64,000 nt of DNA from NCBI RefSeq assembly GCF_011300455.1, contig NZ_CP049869.1, positions 930,001 through 994,000 on the forward strand, in the 5' to 3' direction. Positions 34,195 to 43,214 of the stretch are shown here, in pieces. The translations under genes were made by a program, and so were the position numbers. This DNA is from Sphingomonas piscis (GTDB lineage Bacteria > Pseudomonadota > Alphaproteobacteria > Sphingomonadales > Sphingomonadaceae). The notes below the pieces were generated by a model. That model made no database searches and was not told the origin of the DNA. It saw only the letters and a program-made list of their open reading frames with translations. Each line of letters begins with the position of its first letter. Positions within the stretch are counted from its first letter, which is position 1.

Positions 34195-35856
34195 TTAAGA
34201 CAGGCCTTCAATCACCCCTTCTTCCGTAAGGCGAATGTGTTCGGCGGCCGCGTGTCGCGGAAGGCCGGGCATGGTCATGATCTCACCGCACAGCGCCACG
34301 ATGAAACCGGCGCCGGCCGCCAGCCGCACCTCGCGGACGTTGACGACGTGCCCCGTTGGCGCGCCCTTCAGGTTGGGGTCCGTCGAAAAGCTGTACTGCG
34401 TCTTGGCAATGCAGATCGGAAGGTGCCCGAGACCCGCCGCTTCCCACTGCTTCAGCTGTTGGTGGATACTGGGATCTGCAACCGCTTCCTCCGCGCGGTA
34501 AATGCGCGTCGCGATGGTGTTGATCTTCTCGAATAGCGGCAGGTCGTCGTCGTACAGCGTCGTGAACTGGGCCGACTGCTTGTCGCTAAGGTCCGCAACT
34601 GCCTGCGCCAGGTCAACGGCCCCTTGTCCGCCTTCGGCCCAGTGGCGGCAGACATAGGCCTCCGATCCGTGCGCGCGTGAAACGTCGCGGATGACGTCCA
34701 CTTCCGCATCGTCGTCGCCGCTGAAATGATTGATTGCGACCACCACCGGGACGCCGAATTGCCGTAGGTTCTCGATATGGCGGACGAGGTTGACCGAGCC
34801 GCGCCGCACCGCGTCGACATCGGCAATATTGAGATCGTTCTTGTCGATTCCTCCGTTGAGCTTGAGCGCACGAACGGTCGCCACAAGCACGGCGGCGTCG
34901 GGTGACAGGCCCGACTGGCGGCATTTGATGTCGAAGAACTTTTCCGCGCCAAGGTCCGCGCCAAAGCCCGCTTCTGTGACGACGTAGTCGGCTTGTGACA
35001 AAGCGGTGCGGGTGGCGATCACCGAATTGCAGCCGTGGGCGATATTGCCGAACGGCCCGCCGTGGATCAGCACCGGATTATTCTCGATCGTCTGGACGAG
35101 GTTGGGGCGGATCGCGTCCTTCAGCAGCACCGCCATCGCGCCATCGGCTTTGAGATCGCCCGCCGTCACCGGCTTCTTGTCGCGCGTATAAGCGACGACG
35201 ATCCGGCTGAGCCGTTGCTCCAAGTCCTGGAGGTCGTTGGCGAGACACAGGATCGCCATCACTTCGGACGCGACCGTAATGTCGAACCCACTCTCACGCG
35301 GATAGCCGTTGGTCGCGCCGCCGAGCGACTGGACAATGCCACGAAGCGCGCGATCGTTCATGTCCATGACCCGCCGCCACACCACCCGGCGGACGTCGAT
35401 GCCGAGCGCGTTGCCCCAATAGATGTGGTTGTCGACCATCGCCGCAAGCAGGTTGTGCGCCGAGGTGATGGCATGGAAATCGCCGGTGAAATGAAGGTTG
35501 ATGTCCTCCATCGGCACGACCTGAGCATAGCCGCCGCCGGTGGCACCGCCCTTCATCCCGAAGCAGGGACCTAGCGAGGGCTCGCGAAGGCAGAGGATGG
35601 TCTTCCGGCCGATCAGGTTCATCGCATCGGCCAACCCCACGCTGGTCGTGCTCTTGCCTTCGCCGGCGAGCGTCGGGCTGATGGCGGTAACGAGGATCAG
35701 CTTGCCGCGCTTTTCACCCGAAGGCGCGGCGGTGAGGTCCAGCTTGGCCTTGAAGCGGCCGTACGGCTCGACCGCCACTGCGGGGATTCCGATCTTCTCG
35801 GCCACTTCGTTCAGCGGGCGAAGCTTGGCCGCGCGCGCGATTTCCAGGTCCGTCAC
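34195..35856 (-). CDS. fhs: Formate-tetrahydrofolate ligase
   Basis: This enzyme makes 10-formyl-THF from formate, THF and ATP, feeding one-carbon units into purine and Met/Ser metabolism. The ATP loop [20 protein letters not shown] (about residues 63-82) and the family stretches GGAYAQV-like [23 protein letters not shown] (in parts) and [19 protein letters not shown] are clear. Length 553 is standard. It is alone among the amino-acid genes. A GCGGATTCCGC palindrome lies 34 bases upstream and is shared with the ilvD-ilvC intergenic region. Confidence 0.95.
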   Translation of the reverse strand: MTDLEIARAAKLRPLNEVAEKIGIPAVAVEPYGRFKAKLDLTAAPSGEKRGKLILVTAISPTLAGEGKSTTSVGLADAMNLIGRKTILCLREPSLGPCFGMKGGATGGGYAQVVPMEDINLHFTGDFHAITSAHNLLAAMVDNHIYWGNALGIDVRRVVWRRVMDMNDRALRGIVQSLGGATNGYPRESGFDITVASEVMAILCLANDLQDLEQRLSRIVVAYTRDKKPVTAGDLKADGAMAVLLKDAIRPNLVQTIENNPVLIHGGPFGNIAHGCNSVIATRTALSQADYVVTEAGFGADLGAEKFFDIKCRQSGLSPDAAVLVATVRALKLNGGIDKNDLNIADVDAVRRGSVNLVRHIENLRQFGVPVVVAINHFSGDDDAEVDVIRDVSRAHGSEAYVCRHWAEGGQGAVDLAQAVADLSDKQSAQFTTLYDDDLPLFEKINTIATRIYRAEEAVADPSIHQQLKQWEAAGLGHLPICIAKTQYSFSTDPNLKGAPTGHVVNVREVRLAAGAGFIVALCGEIMTMPGLPRHAAAEHIRLTEEGVIEGLS

Positions 35857-35888
35857 TCTCGCTCCTTAAAACTAGAGCAAGGGCGATA

Positions 35889-35901
35889 TGCGGATTCCGC
35901 C
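35889..35901. promoter_or_regulatory. GCGGATTCCGC palindrome upstream of fhs
   Basis: Perfect 11-bp palindrome (35890-35900) 34 bases before the fhs start. The 13 bases ATGCGGATTCCGC (minus the first base context) recur at 39960-39972 between ilvD and ilvC. I saw no copy inside a gene. Candidate operator; the factor is unknown. Confidence 0.4.
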
Positions 35902-35980
35902 GCCGCGTCAGCCGGGTTGAATATCGGAAAGGGATTGGGGACCGCGCACGAGGGGGAGTCTGACGCGGTCCCCAAAGGCG

Positions 35981-36727
35981 TCAGCGCAGGCCGCCACTCA
36001 CGATCAGCCTCTCACCCGTCACCCAGCGGGCGTCGTCGGAAGCAAGAAACACTGCAACCGCCGCAATATCGTCCGGCTGGCCGGTTCTGCCGAGCGGTGT
36101 CTGGGCGACGATGCTCTGCTCGAACTCCGACCCGGTGAAACCCGAGGCTCGGGTGCCGTCGGTTTCCGTAAGGCCGGGCAGGATGGCGTTGACGCGGATC
36201 TTGCGTGGGGCAAGCTCATTGGCGAGCACGCCGGTGATGGCGTCGAGCGCCCCTTTAGTGCCGCTGTACACCGCCGAGTCGGCCGGCAGCAGGCTGGTCA
36301 CGGTTGACGAGATGTTGATCACACTAGCACCCTCGGAAAGGTGCGGCGACGCCGCCTTCGTGGTGAGAAGCGGCCCGAGCACGTTGACGTCGAACTGGCG
36401 GCGGTAATCTTCCGCGGTCACCTCCTCGATCTTGGCCCAACCGTAGATGCCGCTGTTGTTGACCAGCACATCTAGGCGACCGAAATGATCGATGGCCGAC
36501 TGGACGATCCCGGCGGCATCGGCTTCCTTGGAAACGTCGCCCTTCACTGCGACGGCCTTGCCGCCAGCCCCGATGATATCGCCGACGACGGCGTCCGCGC
36601 CTTCCTTGCTGGACGCGTAGTTGACGATGACGGACGCGCCCTCTGCAGCAAGCGCCCTGGCGATACCGGCGCCTATACCTTTCGATGCGCCAGTGACGAC
36701 AGCGACTTTGCCTGACAATTTCGACAT
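35981..36727 (-). CDS. SDR-family oxidoreductase
   Basis: A classical short-chain dehydrogenase of 248 residues. The cofactor loop is VTGASKGIGAGIARAL near residue 12, then VNNSG, the Ser of NISSTVTS and the catalytic YSGTK (YxxxK). It resembles 3-oxoacyl-ACP reductase/glucose dehydrogenase-like members. ATG 36727 is chosen for the normal N-terminus MSKLSGKVAVVTG; the open frame to 36820 runs into the promoter region. It is divergent from an ArsR-like regulator, with an inverted repeat between them. Substrate unknown. Confidence 0.85.
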   Translation of the reverse strand: MSKLSGKVAVVTGASKGIGAGIARALAAEGASVIVNYASSKEGADAVVGDIIGAGGKAVAVKGDVSKEADAAGIVQSAIDHFGRLDVLVNNSGIYGWAKIEEVTAEDYRRQFDVNVLGPLLTTKAASPHLSEGASVINISSTVTSLLPADSAVYSGTKGALDAITGVLANELAPRKIRVNAILPGLTETDGTRASGFTGSEFEQSIVAQTPLGRTGQPDDIAAVAVFLASDDARWVTGERLIVSGGLR

Positions 36728-36783
36728 GTTCTTAGTCCTTCTTCGTGTCTCTCCGAGGGCAGCGGCATTGTCCGTGTCTTCGG

Positions 36784-36804
36784 TAGTTCGGGAATATGGA
36801 ACTA
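36784..36804. promoter_or_regulatory. Inverted repeat between SDR and ArsR-like gene
   Basis: TAGTTC (36784-36789) and GAACTA (36799-36804) are perfect inverted arms 9 bases apart, in the 114-base divergent region. The layout suggests that the ArsR-like protein binds here and controls both itself and the SDR gene. Confidence 0.45.
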
Positions 36805-36841
36805 TTGAACCAGGCTTCAAGTCCCTCTATTTATTTTCATC

Positions 36842-37168
36842 ATGCGGCCGCTTCTTCACCCATCAATCGATGAAATCCGACCGGAAGCGATCCTTCACGC
36901 GCTATCGGATCCCGTGCGCGCGACGATCTTTGCGCAGATCACGAAGCAGGGTTTCGTCCAGGCCTGTTCCAACCTCGCCTGCGTCGACGATCGGCAGATC
37001 CCCAAGTCGTCACTCTCTCAACACTTTAAGGTGCTGCGCGAGGCCGGCCTGATCCGCTCCGAGCGCCAGGGCGTGGAGATGCGCAACACTTCGCGCTGGG
37101 ACGAGGTGAATGGGCGCTTCCCCGGTCTATTGGAGTCGATCGTGAAGGCTTACGGCAAAGTCGGCTGA
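36842..37168 (+). CDS. ArsR-family winged-helix regulator
   Basis: A 108-residue DNA-binding protein. The ArsR-type pattern is seen: ILHALSDPVRATIFAQI, then the recognition helix region KSSLSQHFKVLREAGLIRSERQGVE. It lacks an obvious metal-binding CxC motif at the helix and so probably responds to something else or to redox through its two Cys (ACSNLAC). Divergent from the SDR gene, which is its likely target. Confidence 0.82.
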   Translation: MRPLLHPSIDEIRPEAILHALSDPVRATIFAQITKQGFVQACSNLACVDDRQIPKSSLSQHFKVLREAGLIRSERQGVEMRNTSRWDEVNGRFPGLLESIVKAYGKVG

Positions 37169-37198
37169 CCACCTCCCGCAGCGTTGGACTGAAGTGAG

Positions 37199-38194
37199 CT
37201 ATCGCTTAGCTGAGGCAGTCACGCCAGCGTCGGTGTGTGGGATGGGGCGGATCGTGCCGTCCGGATTATAGTACATCGGCTCAATCCTGACCGCCCGCCG
37301 CCCAAGCGCGCCTTTCTCATCGCCGATGGTCAGCGAGGCGTCGTGGTAGAACATGTACCACTTGCCCTTGAACTCGGCGATGCCCGGATGGATGGTGAAG
37401 CTGTTCTTGCCTGACGCCATGATGTCGCCGCGAAAGGTCCAGGGCCCCGCAATCTTCGGCGCCGTGGCGTAGGCGATCCGCTCGTCCGGGCCCTGCTTCT
37501 TGTCTATCGAGGCGTAGGTCAGGTAATAGATGCCCTTGCGCTTGTGGATCCACGGGCCTTCTTCGAAGCGCGGGACGTTCATCTCGCGGATGGGGCCGTC
37601 CAGCTCGACCATGTTGGGCTTCAGCTTGGCAATATAGCATTTGGCATTGCCCCAGATCAGCCAGCTGGTGCCGTCACCTTCCGTCCACACGGTCGGGTCG
37701 ATATCGTCCCAAGTGTGTGGCCCCTGCGGGGTCATCTGGTTGTAAACGAGGGCCGAGCCACGCGCGTCCTTGAACGGGCCAGTTGGGCTGTCCGAAACCG
37801 CAATCGCAATCGCCTTACCCGGGTGGGTCTTGTCGTGCTCGACGGCGGCGTAGAAGTAATATTTGCCGTTTTTGAACACCATCTGCGACGCCCAGGCGTC
37901 CTTGCTCGCCCACTTGAAGTCAGTCGCCTTCATGATCGGGCCGTGAAAGGTCCAGTGCCGCATGTCCGTGGTCGAGTAGGCCAGCCACTCGCGCATGTTG
38001 AACATCTCTTTGCCGCGCGCCTCGTCATGGCCGACGTATAGATAGAGACGGTTGCCGCGCACCAGCGGCGCCGGATCGGCAGTGAAGCGGTCGCGGATGA
38101 TCGGATTGCTGCCTGGCGTGGACGGCCGCGCAGCGGCGGGCGTGGCCAGGGCGACGCCGGCGAGGGAAAGAACAGCGGCTCTGAACATCGACAT
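37199..38194 (-). CDS. Glycoside hydrolase family 43-like secreted protein
   Basis: A 331-residue exported protein: N-terminal signal MSMFRAAVLSLAGVALATPAAA, then a five-bladed-propeller GH43-type domain. Seen motifs are FTADPAPLVRGNRLYLYVGHD (N-terminal catalytic Asp in ADPAP), DDIDPTVW (pKa-modulating Asp region) and FEEGPWI (catalytic Glu). GH43 enzymes act on arabinan, xylan or related side chains. It starts 5 bases after the ilvD stop on the same strand, so it may be cotranscribed with ilvD, which has no metabolic logic that I can see. Confidence 0.85.
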   Translation of the reverse strand: MSMFRAAVLSLAGVALATPAAARPSTPGSNPIIRDRFTADPAPLVRGNRLYLYVGHDEARGKEMFNMREWLAYSTTDMRHWTFHGPIMKATDFKWASKDAWASQMVFKNGKYYFYAAVEHDKTHPGKAIAIAVSDSPTGPFKDARGSALVYNQMTPQGPHTWDDIDPTVWTEGDGTSWLIWGNAKCYIAKLKPNMVELDGPIREMNVPRFEEGPWIHKRKGIYYLTYASIDKKQGPDERIAYATAPKIAGPWTFRGDIMASGKNSFTIHPGIAEFKGKWYMFYHDASLTIGDEKGALGRRAVRIEPMYYNPDGTIRPIPHTDAGVTASAKR

Positions 38195-38199
38195 TTGCC

Positions 38200-39885
38200 T
38201 TAGGCAGCAGCGCTTGTCACGGCGCCGTCGGATGCCGAGCCGACCAGCCGTGCATATTTGACGAAGGCCCCACGAACGTTCTGCCGAACCGGTGCAGGCG
38301 ACGCTTCACGCGATGCAAGGTCCGCATCTGTCTCGATCTTCCGTCCTTCGACGTCGATGCGTACCAAGTCGCCCGTCTGCAGCTTAGCGATTGGGCCACC
38401 TTTCGCCATCTCGGGCGCGACGTGGCCGACCATGAAGCCGTAGGTGGCGCCGGAGAAGCGGCCGTCGGTGACCAACGCCACGCTGTCGCCAAGGCCTCGA
38501 CCCTGGATTGCGGCCGTAATGGCAAGCATTTCGCGCATCCCAGGCCCACCGGCCGGCCCCTCGCCTCGGATGACGACGATATCACCCGGTTCGATCTGCC
38601 CGTGCGTCACGGCGTCGAAACAGGCTTCCTCGCCGTCGAAGACCTTTGCCGGGCCCTCGAAGAGCATTTTGTCGTGACCGGCCAGCTTTACCACGCAGCC
38701 GTCGGGCGCGAGGTTGCCGTAGAGCACGCCAAAGCCGCCGCGCGCCTTGATCGGCTTGTCGGCGGAGACGAGCACGTCCTGGCCCGGCGTCTCCTCGGCG
38801 TCGCGGAAATAGTCGAACAGCGACTTGCCCGTGACCGTCGGCGTATCGGTGATGAGTCCGGCTTCCATCAGCTTGCGGCCGAGCAAGGGTGTGCCGCCTG
38901 CAGCGGTCATGTGCGGCGCCATGTAGCGGCCGCCGGGCTTCAGGTCGGCAATCACCGGTGTCGCGCGCGACACTTCATCGAAGATGTCGATGTTGAACTG
39001 GTCCGGACCGATCCCCGCCTCGCGCGCAATTGCCAGCAGGTGGAGAACGAGGTTGGTCGAACCGGCCGTCGCCGTACCCGCCACCGCCGCGTTGCGGAGG
39101 CTCTCTGGCGTGATCAGACTGCGCGCATTGCGGCCTTCCTTCACGGCCTCAACCAGCCACTTGCCCGCCTCCGCCGCGGCATCGCCCTTGCGCGCGTCAA
39201 CGGCGGGGATGTCGTTGAGACCCATCGGCGACAGACCAAGGAAGCTGAGCGCCAGTGCCATGGTGTTGGCAGTGAATTGGCCTCCGCACGCGCCGGCGCC
39301 GGGGCAAGCCGCTTTCTCGACCGCCTTCAGCCCTTCATCGTCCAGCTTGCCGGCGCTGTGGGCGCCCACTGCTTCGAACACGTCCTGGATGGTGAGGTCC
39401 TTGTCGCCGAGATGTCCCGGCATGATCGAACCGCCGTAAAGGACCACTGACGGCAGATCGAGCCGCGCCGCCGCCATCGCTGCGGCGGGGATGGTCTTGT
39501 CGCAGCCGACCAGGAACACGGCACCGTCCAGCATGTGGCCTTGCACCGCCAGCTCCGCGGAATCGGCGATCACCTCCCGGCTCATCAGCGAGGCGCGCAT
39601 GCCTGGCGTGCCCATGGAGATACCGTCGGTGACCACGATCGTGTTGAAATCGACCGGGGTCCCACCGGCTTCCTCAATCCCGCGCCGCACGTGCTCCGCC
39701 AGAAAGCGCAGGTGCATGTTGCACGGCGTGACCGTCGACCAGGTGTTGATGATCGCCACCATCGGCTTCGCCATCTCCGCATCGCCATAGCCGGCGGCGC
39801 GAAGCATCGCGCGTGCGGGGGCCCGTGCCGGACCTTCGACGAGCGCACGAGAGGGAAGCTGGGAAGAGACGTCATTCTGTGGCAT
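38200..39885 (-). CDS. ilvD: Dihydroxy-acid dehydratase
   Basis: IlvD dehydrates the dihydroxy acids to the keto acids of Val and Ile with an iron-sulfur cluster. Cluster/active residues: [28 protein letters not shown], and the C-terminal [15 protein letters not shown] 39885 gives [15 protein letters not shown] and a 561-residue protein; an in-frame ATG at 39927 adds 14 residues and is less likely. Immediately before ATG 39885 stands AGGATCCCAA, which may act as Shine-Dalgarno and looks like a damaged operator half. It is divergent from the ilvC operon, separated by the ilv control region. Confidence 0.95.
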   Translation of the reverse strand: MPQNDVSSQLPSRALVEGPARAPARAMLRAAGYGDAEMAKPMVAIINTWSTVTPCNMHLRFLAEHVRRGIEEAGGTPVDFNTIVVTDGISMGTPGMRASLMSREVIADSAELAVQGHMLDGAVFLVGCDKTIPAAAMAAARLDLPSVVLYGGSIMPGHLGDKDLTIQDVFEAVGAHSAGKLDDEGLKAVEKAACPGAGACGGQFTANTMALALSFLGLSPMGLNDIPAVDARKGDAAAEAGKWLVEAVKEGRNARSLITPESLRNAAVAGTATAGSTNLVLHLLAIAREAGIGPDQFNIDIFDEVSRATPVIADLKPGGRYMAPHMTAAGGTPLLGRKLMEAGLITDTPTVTGKSLFDYFRDAEETPGQDVLVSADKPIKARGGFGVLYGNLAPDGCVVKLAGHDKMLFEGPAKVFDGEEACFDAVTHGQIEPGDIVVIRGEGPAGGPGMREMLAITAAIQGRGLGDSVALVTDGRFSGATYGFMVGHVAPEMAKGGPIAKLQTGDLVRIDVEGRKIETDADLASREASPAPVRQNVRGAFVKYARLVGSASDGAVTSAAA

Positions 39886-39886
39886 T

Positions 39887-39896
39887 TGGGATCCTG
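39887..39896. promoter_or_regulatory. Incomplete GGGATCC site at the ilvD start
   Basis: Plus strand TTGGGATCCTG, directly before the ilvD ATG (minus strand AGGATCCCAA then ATG). Only one arm keeps the consensus. It may simply be the ilvD ribosome binding site (AGGA) by chance; if bound, the factor would also block translation initiation DNA-side. Confidence 0.3.
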
Positions 39897-39942
39897 TCGG
39901 TTCGGACAAGTGCTGTGAAAAGCTCACGGCCCCCTACCCGAA

Positions 39943-39973
39943 CCGGAATCGCATAGGCAATGCGGATTCCGCT
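39943..39973. promoter_or_regulatory. Long inverted repeat with GCGGATTCCGC in the ilvD-ilvC region
   Basis: The arm CCGGAATCGCAT (from 39943) and the arm ATGCGGATTCCG (39960-39971) are inverted copies with one extra G in the second, around a 5-base centre. The second arm contains the palindrome GCGGATTCCGC (39962-39972) that is also found upstream of fhs. It could be a protein site for ilvD or an RNA hairpin in its leader. Confidence 0.4.
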
Positions 39974-40005
39974 TGCCGGGCAGCGCAGTTAAGCATAAGG
40001 GACTT

Positions 40006-40023
40006 TGCAAATGGGATCCCAAA
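40006..40023. promoter_or_regulatory. GGGATCCC operator upstream of the ilv leader
   Basis: TGCAAATGGGATCCCA at 40006-40021, identical over 16 bases to the thr site; core 40013-40020. A half repeat AAATGGGACC follows directly (40021-40030). It stands 34 bases before the leader start and 128 bases before ilvD, so it can serve both directions. Confidence 0.7.
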
Positions 40024-40053
40024 TGGGACCATTTAGAGAAGGGACAGAGGTCA

Positions 40054-40158
40054 GTGTCGGTCACGTCGAAAGACATGATGGTCATCAGCAACGCCGCGGC
40101 ATTGTCGCGCGTAGCCCTTCTTCTTGACCTTATTAACGTCCGAGAGGGCGGGGTTTAG
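40054..40158 (+). CDS. Ilv-leu operon leader peptide
   Basis: A 34-codon ORF starting at GTG 40054 with purine-rich sequence (GAAGGGACAGAGG) before it; ATG 40075 is an alternative. It holds 5 Leu, 5 Val and 2 Ile, with the control cluster RVALLLDLINV near the end. It is followed by an intrinsic terminator and then ilvC. This matches the design of ilv/leu leader peptides in other Proteobacteria. It would make the 16 kb ilv-leu-glt-ppc unit respond to charged Leu, Val and Ile tRNA. Confidence 0.85.
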   Translation: MSVTSKDMMVISNAAALSRVALLLDLINVREGGV

Positions 40159-40189
40159 TTCTGGTAGCGGTCTAGGACCGGAATTCAGA

Positions 40190-40223
40190 CCCCCCGCCCA
40201 GGACCGGACGGGGGTTTTCTTTT
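40190..40223 (+). terminator. Attenuator terminator before ilvC
   Basis: Stem CCCCCG (40191-40196) / CGGGGG (40209-40214) with a 12-base loop, followed by TTTTCTTTT. It lies between the leader stop (40158) and the ilvC start (40245). Confidence 0.85.
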
Positions 40224-40244
40224 GCGCGACGAAGGAGACCTAAG

Positions 40245-41258
40245 TTGGAAAAGATCTACACCGGCAGCGACGCCGATCTGAACGTCCTCAAGGGCGGTAC
40301 GGTGGCCGTGGTCGGCTACGGCAGCCAGGGCCGCGCCCATGCCATGAACATGCGCGACAGCGGTCTGGACGTGATCGTCGGCGCCCGCTCCGGCGGTCCG
40401 GCAGAGCGTAAGGCGAAGGCCGACGGCTTCAACGTGGTGTCCATCGAAGACGCCGTGAAGCAGGCTTCGCTCGTCTCACTGCTCACCCCCGACCTTGCGC
40501 ACAAGCAGGTCTATGCCGAACAGATCGCGCCGAACCTGCGCGCCGGCGGCACTCTGGTCGTCGCTCACGGTTTCTCCGTCTTGTACGGCGAGATCGCGCC
40601 GCGTGCGGACATCGACGTCGTGCTTGTCGCGCCGAAAGGGCCCGGCGACCTCGTCCGCCGCGAGTTCGAGATCGGCCGCGGCGTCCCGGCGCTGTTCGCC
40701 GTCCACCAGGACTCGACCGGCAACGCCCGCGCTCGCGCTCTGGCCTATGCCGACGCAATTGGCGGCACCGTCGGCGGCGTCATCGAAACCACCTTCCGCG
40801 AAGAAACCGAAACCGACCTGTTCGGCGAGCAGGCCGTGTTGTGCGGCGGCGCGACCGAGCTGGTCACCGCCGGCTTCGAAACCCTGGTGACGGCAGGCTA
40901 CAAGCCCGAGGTCGCCTATTTCGAATGCCTCCATGAGCTGAAGCTGATCGTCGACCTGCTCTACGAAGGCGGGATCGCGAAGATGCACGCGTTCATCTCG
41001 GACACGGCAAAGTATGGCGACCTTGTCTCCGGCCCGCGTGTCGTCAATGACGAGACCCGCGCCCGCATGCAGGAAGTGCTGGAAGATATTCAGAACGGCA
41101 CCTTCGCCCGCAACTGGATCGACGAGAATGCGTCGGGCCGGAAGCAATATGACGCAATGATGCAGGCCGACCTCGATCAACCAATCGAAAAAGTCGGTGC
41201 GCGCCTGCGCCACAACATGGCCTGGTTGAACACCGCGCCGAAGACCGAGGCCGCATAA
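40245..41258 (+). CDS. ilvC: Ketol-acid reductoisomerase
   Basis: IlvC isomerises and reduces acetolactate/acetohydroxybutyrate with NADPH and Mg2+. It is the short class I form (337 residues): [18 protein letters not shown] near residue 20, [15 protein letters not shown], and the Mg-binding [12 protein letters not shown] and [17 protein letters not shown]. The start is TTG 40245, which opens the standard [16 protein letters not shown] lies 7 bases before it. A rare TTG start on the first gene of a large operon may limit its yield. One base separates its stop from the ilvB GTG. Confidence 0.95.
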   Translation: MEKIYTGSDADLNVLKGGTVAVVGYGSQGRAHAMNMRDSGLDVIVGARSGGPAERKAKADGFNVVSIEDAVKQASLVSLLTPDLAHKQVYAEQIAPNLRAGGTLVVAHGFSVLYGEIAPRADIDVVLVAPKGPGDLVRREFEIGRGVPALFAVHQDSTGNARARALAYADAIGGTVGGVIETTFREETETDLFGEQAVLCGGATELVTAGFETLVTAGYKPEVAYFECLHELKLIVDLLYEGGIAKMHAFISDTAKYGDLVSGPRVVNDETRARMQEVLEDIQNGTFARNWIDENASGRKQYDAMMQADLDQPIEKVGARLRHNMAWLNTAPKTEAA

Positions 41259-41259
41259 G

Positions 41260-42957
41260 GTGTCGGCGGCCGGCGCAACGAGGACGAGTGAAGAGCTGCA
41301 GCCGGTTTCCGGCGCGCGGCTCCTCACCCAGTCGCTGGAGCGCGAAGGTGTCACGCACATCTTCGGCTATCCGGGCGGCGCGATCATGCCTGTGTATGAT
41401 GCGCTTACCGGTTCGAAGCTCCAGCACATCCTCGTACGCCACGAACAGGCCGCCGCCCTTGCCGCCGATGCCTATGGTCGTGTGACCGGGAAGCCGGGGG
41501 TGTGCCTCGCCACCTCCGGCCCCGGCGCGACTAACCTCGTGACCGGCATCGCCAATGCCTACATGGACAGCGTTCCGATGGTCGCGATCACTGGCCAGGT
41601 GGCAAGCCCGCTGATGGGCACCGACGCGTTCCAGGAAGTCGACATATTCGGCATCACCCTGCCGATCGTCAAGCACAGCTACATCATCCGCTCGACGGCG
41701 GAGATCCCGCAGATATTCGCTGAAGCCTTCGCGCTGGCTCAAAGCGGACGACCCGGCCCGGTGCTGATCGATCTGCCAAAGGACATGGGTGTGATGTCGG
41801 CGGTGCCGAACCCGGTGCGTACGCCCGCCGTACCGCACCCGGCGCATTGCGGCGATGAGTTGGGCACCGCTAACGCTTTGCTGGCGAAGGCCAAGAAGCC
41901 GATCCTCTACCTTGGCGGCGGCGTTCCCATCGCCCGGGCAGAACAGTCGGTCCGCGACTTTGCGGCGCGCAGCGGCATCCCTGTAGTCGCGACGTTGAAG
42001 GGCCTGGGCTCGGTTCCGACCACGGACGAGAACTTCCTTGGCATGCTTGGCATGCACGGCAGCCGCGCGGCCAACACCGCGATCGACGAGAGCGACCTGC
42101 TGATCTGCGTCGGCGCCCGTTTCGACGACCGCGCAACCGGCAAGCTCGACACGTTCGCGCCGAACGCCAAGGTCATCCATATCGACGCCGACGCCGCCGA
42201 GATCGGCAAGCTGCGCCGCGTTGAGGCTGCCTTGTGCGGCGAGATGAACGCGGTGCTGCAGGGTCTCGAAGCCGCGCCCGACACGTACAGCGGTTGGCTC
42301 GAGCAATGCCGTGCTTGGAAAGCGCAGTGGTCATGGGACTATGACGCTCCCGGGCGCGGTATTTATGCCCCTGCCCTGCTTCGTGAACTCTCTGAGCGCG
42401 CCGGACCGAAGGCGATCTTCACCTGTGACGTCGGTCAGCATCAGATGTGGGTGGCTCAGCACTGCCAGTTCTCGCGGCCGCAGGCGCACCTCACCAGCGC
42501 CGGCTTGGGGACGATGGGCTACGGCGTTCCTGCCGGCGTCGGCGCTTTGTTCGCGGAGCGGGATGCGACCGTGATCACCGTGACGGGCGACGGCTCGATC
42601 ATGATGAACATTCATGAGCTGGCGACCATCCGCCGCTACCGTCTGCCGTTGAAAATTTTGCTGCTGGACAACAGCCAATTGGGCATGGTGCGTCAGTGGC
42701 AGGAATTGTTTTTCGAGGAGAATTTCTCGGAGATCGACCTCAGCGACAATCCCGACTTCGCCGAGGTCGCGCGTGCGTTCGGCATTGAGGCATTCACCAT
42801 CGACCACCGTTCCGAAGTGGACGGAGCGATCGACCGGCTGCTGAGCACCAACGGACCGATCCTCTGCCATGCGCGCATCGACCCGCGCGAGAATGTTTGG
42901 CCGTTGGTGCCGCCCAACAGCGCCAACACCAACATGATGGAGCAGAGCAAATGGTAA
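41260..42957 (+). CDS. ilvB: Acetolactate synthase, large subunit
   Basis: The ThDP-dependent catalytic subunit of acetohydroxyacid synthase, committing pyruvate to BCAA synthesis. Motifs: FGYPGGAIMPVYDAL, the catalytic Glu in VRHEQAAALAADAYGR, TSGPGATN, and the ThDP motif GDGSIMMNIHEL. Length 565 is normal. GTG 41260 starts directly after ilvC. The 3' end overlaps the small-subunit gene by 7 bases. Confidence 0.95.
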   Translation: MSAAGATRTSEELQPVSGARLLTQSLEREGVTHIFGYPGGAIMPVYDALTGSKLQHILVRHEQAAALAADAYGRVTGKPGVCLATSGPGATNLVTGIANAYMDSVPMVAITGQVASPLMGTDAFQEVDIFGITLPIVKHSYIIRSTAEIPQIFAEAFALAQSGRPGPVLIDLPKDMGVMSAVPNPVRTPAVPHPAHCGDELGTANALLAKAKKPILYLGGGVPIARAEQSVRDFAARSGIPVVATLKGLGSVPTTDENFLGMLGMHGSRAANTAIDESDLLICVGARFDDRATGKLDTFAPNAKVIHIDADAAEIGKLRRVEAALCGEMNAVLQGLEAAPDTYSGWLEQCRAWKAQWSWDYDAPGRGIYAPALLRELSERAGPKAIFTCDVGQHQMWVAQHCQFSRPQAHLTSAGLGTMGYGVPAGVGALFAERDATVITVTGDGSIMMNIHELATIRRYRLPLKILLLDNSQLGMVRQWQELFFEENFSEIDLSDNPDFAEVARAFGIEAFTIDHRSEVDGAIDRLLSTNGPILCHARIDPRENVWPLVPPNSANTNMMEQSKW

Positions 42958-43214
42958 ATGCCCGGCTCCGCATCGATTTCGCCAACAACGAGGGCGCGTT
43001 GCTGCGCATCCTCGGTGTCGTCGAGCGCCGTGGATTCATGATCAAGTCGGTGGCGATGAACGAACATGCCGACGGCAGCTCGGCATCGCTGATCGTCGAG
43101 GTCCAGCCGCGCAGCGACGCGCGCCGTCTCGACGTGCTTGTCCCCTTTCTTCAGCGGCTTGTGGAAGTCCGCTCCATCAACGCCTTCGAACCCATGCAGG
43201 ACCAAGCGGCATGA
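42951..43214 (+). CDS. ilvM: Acetolactate synthase small subunit, short single-ACT form
   Basis: An 87-residue regulatory subunit made of one ACT domain (LRIDFANNEGALLRILGVVERRGFMI). Typical alphaproteobacterial IlvN/IlvH subunits are about 170 residues with an extra C-terminal domain; this length matches enteric IlvM. ATG 42951 overlaps ilvB (stop 42957), and the stop overlaps leuA. It should stabilise and activate IlvB; whether it still gives valine inhibition is open. Symbol by resemblance in length only. Confidence 0.85.
   Translation: MVNARLRIDFANNEGALLRILGVVERRGFMIKSVAMNEHADGSSASLIVEVQPRSDARRLDVLVPFLQRLVEVRSINAFEPMQDQAA

Noticed and set aside
15551-36915. Other GGATCC occurrences such as 15554, 24518, 26986, 32852 and 36906
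   Set aside because: They lie in genes, lack the full GGGATCCC core or its A-rich flanks, and look like ordinary codons.
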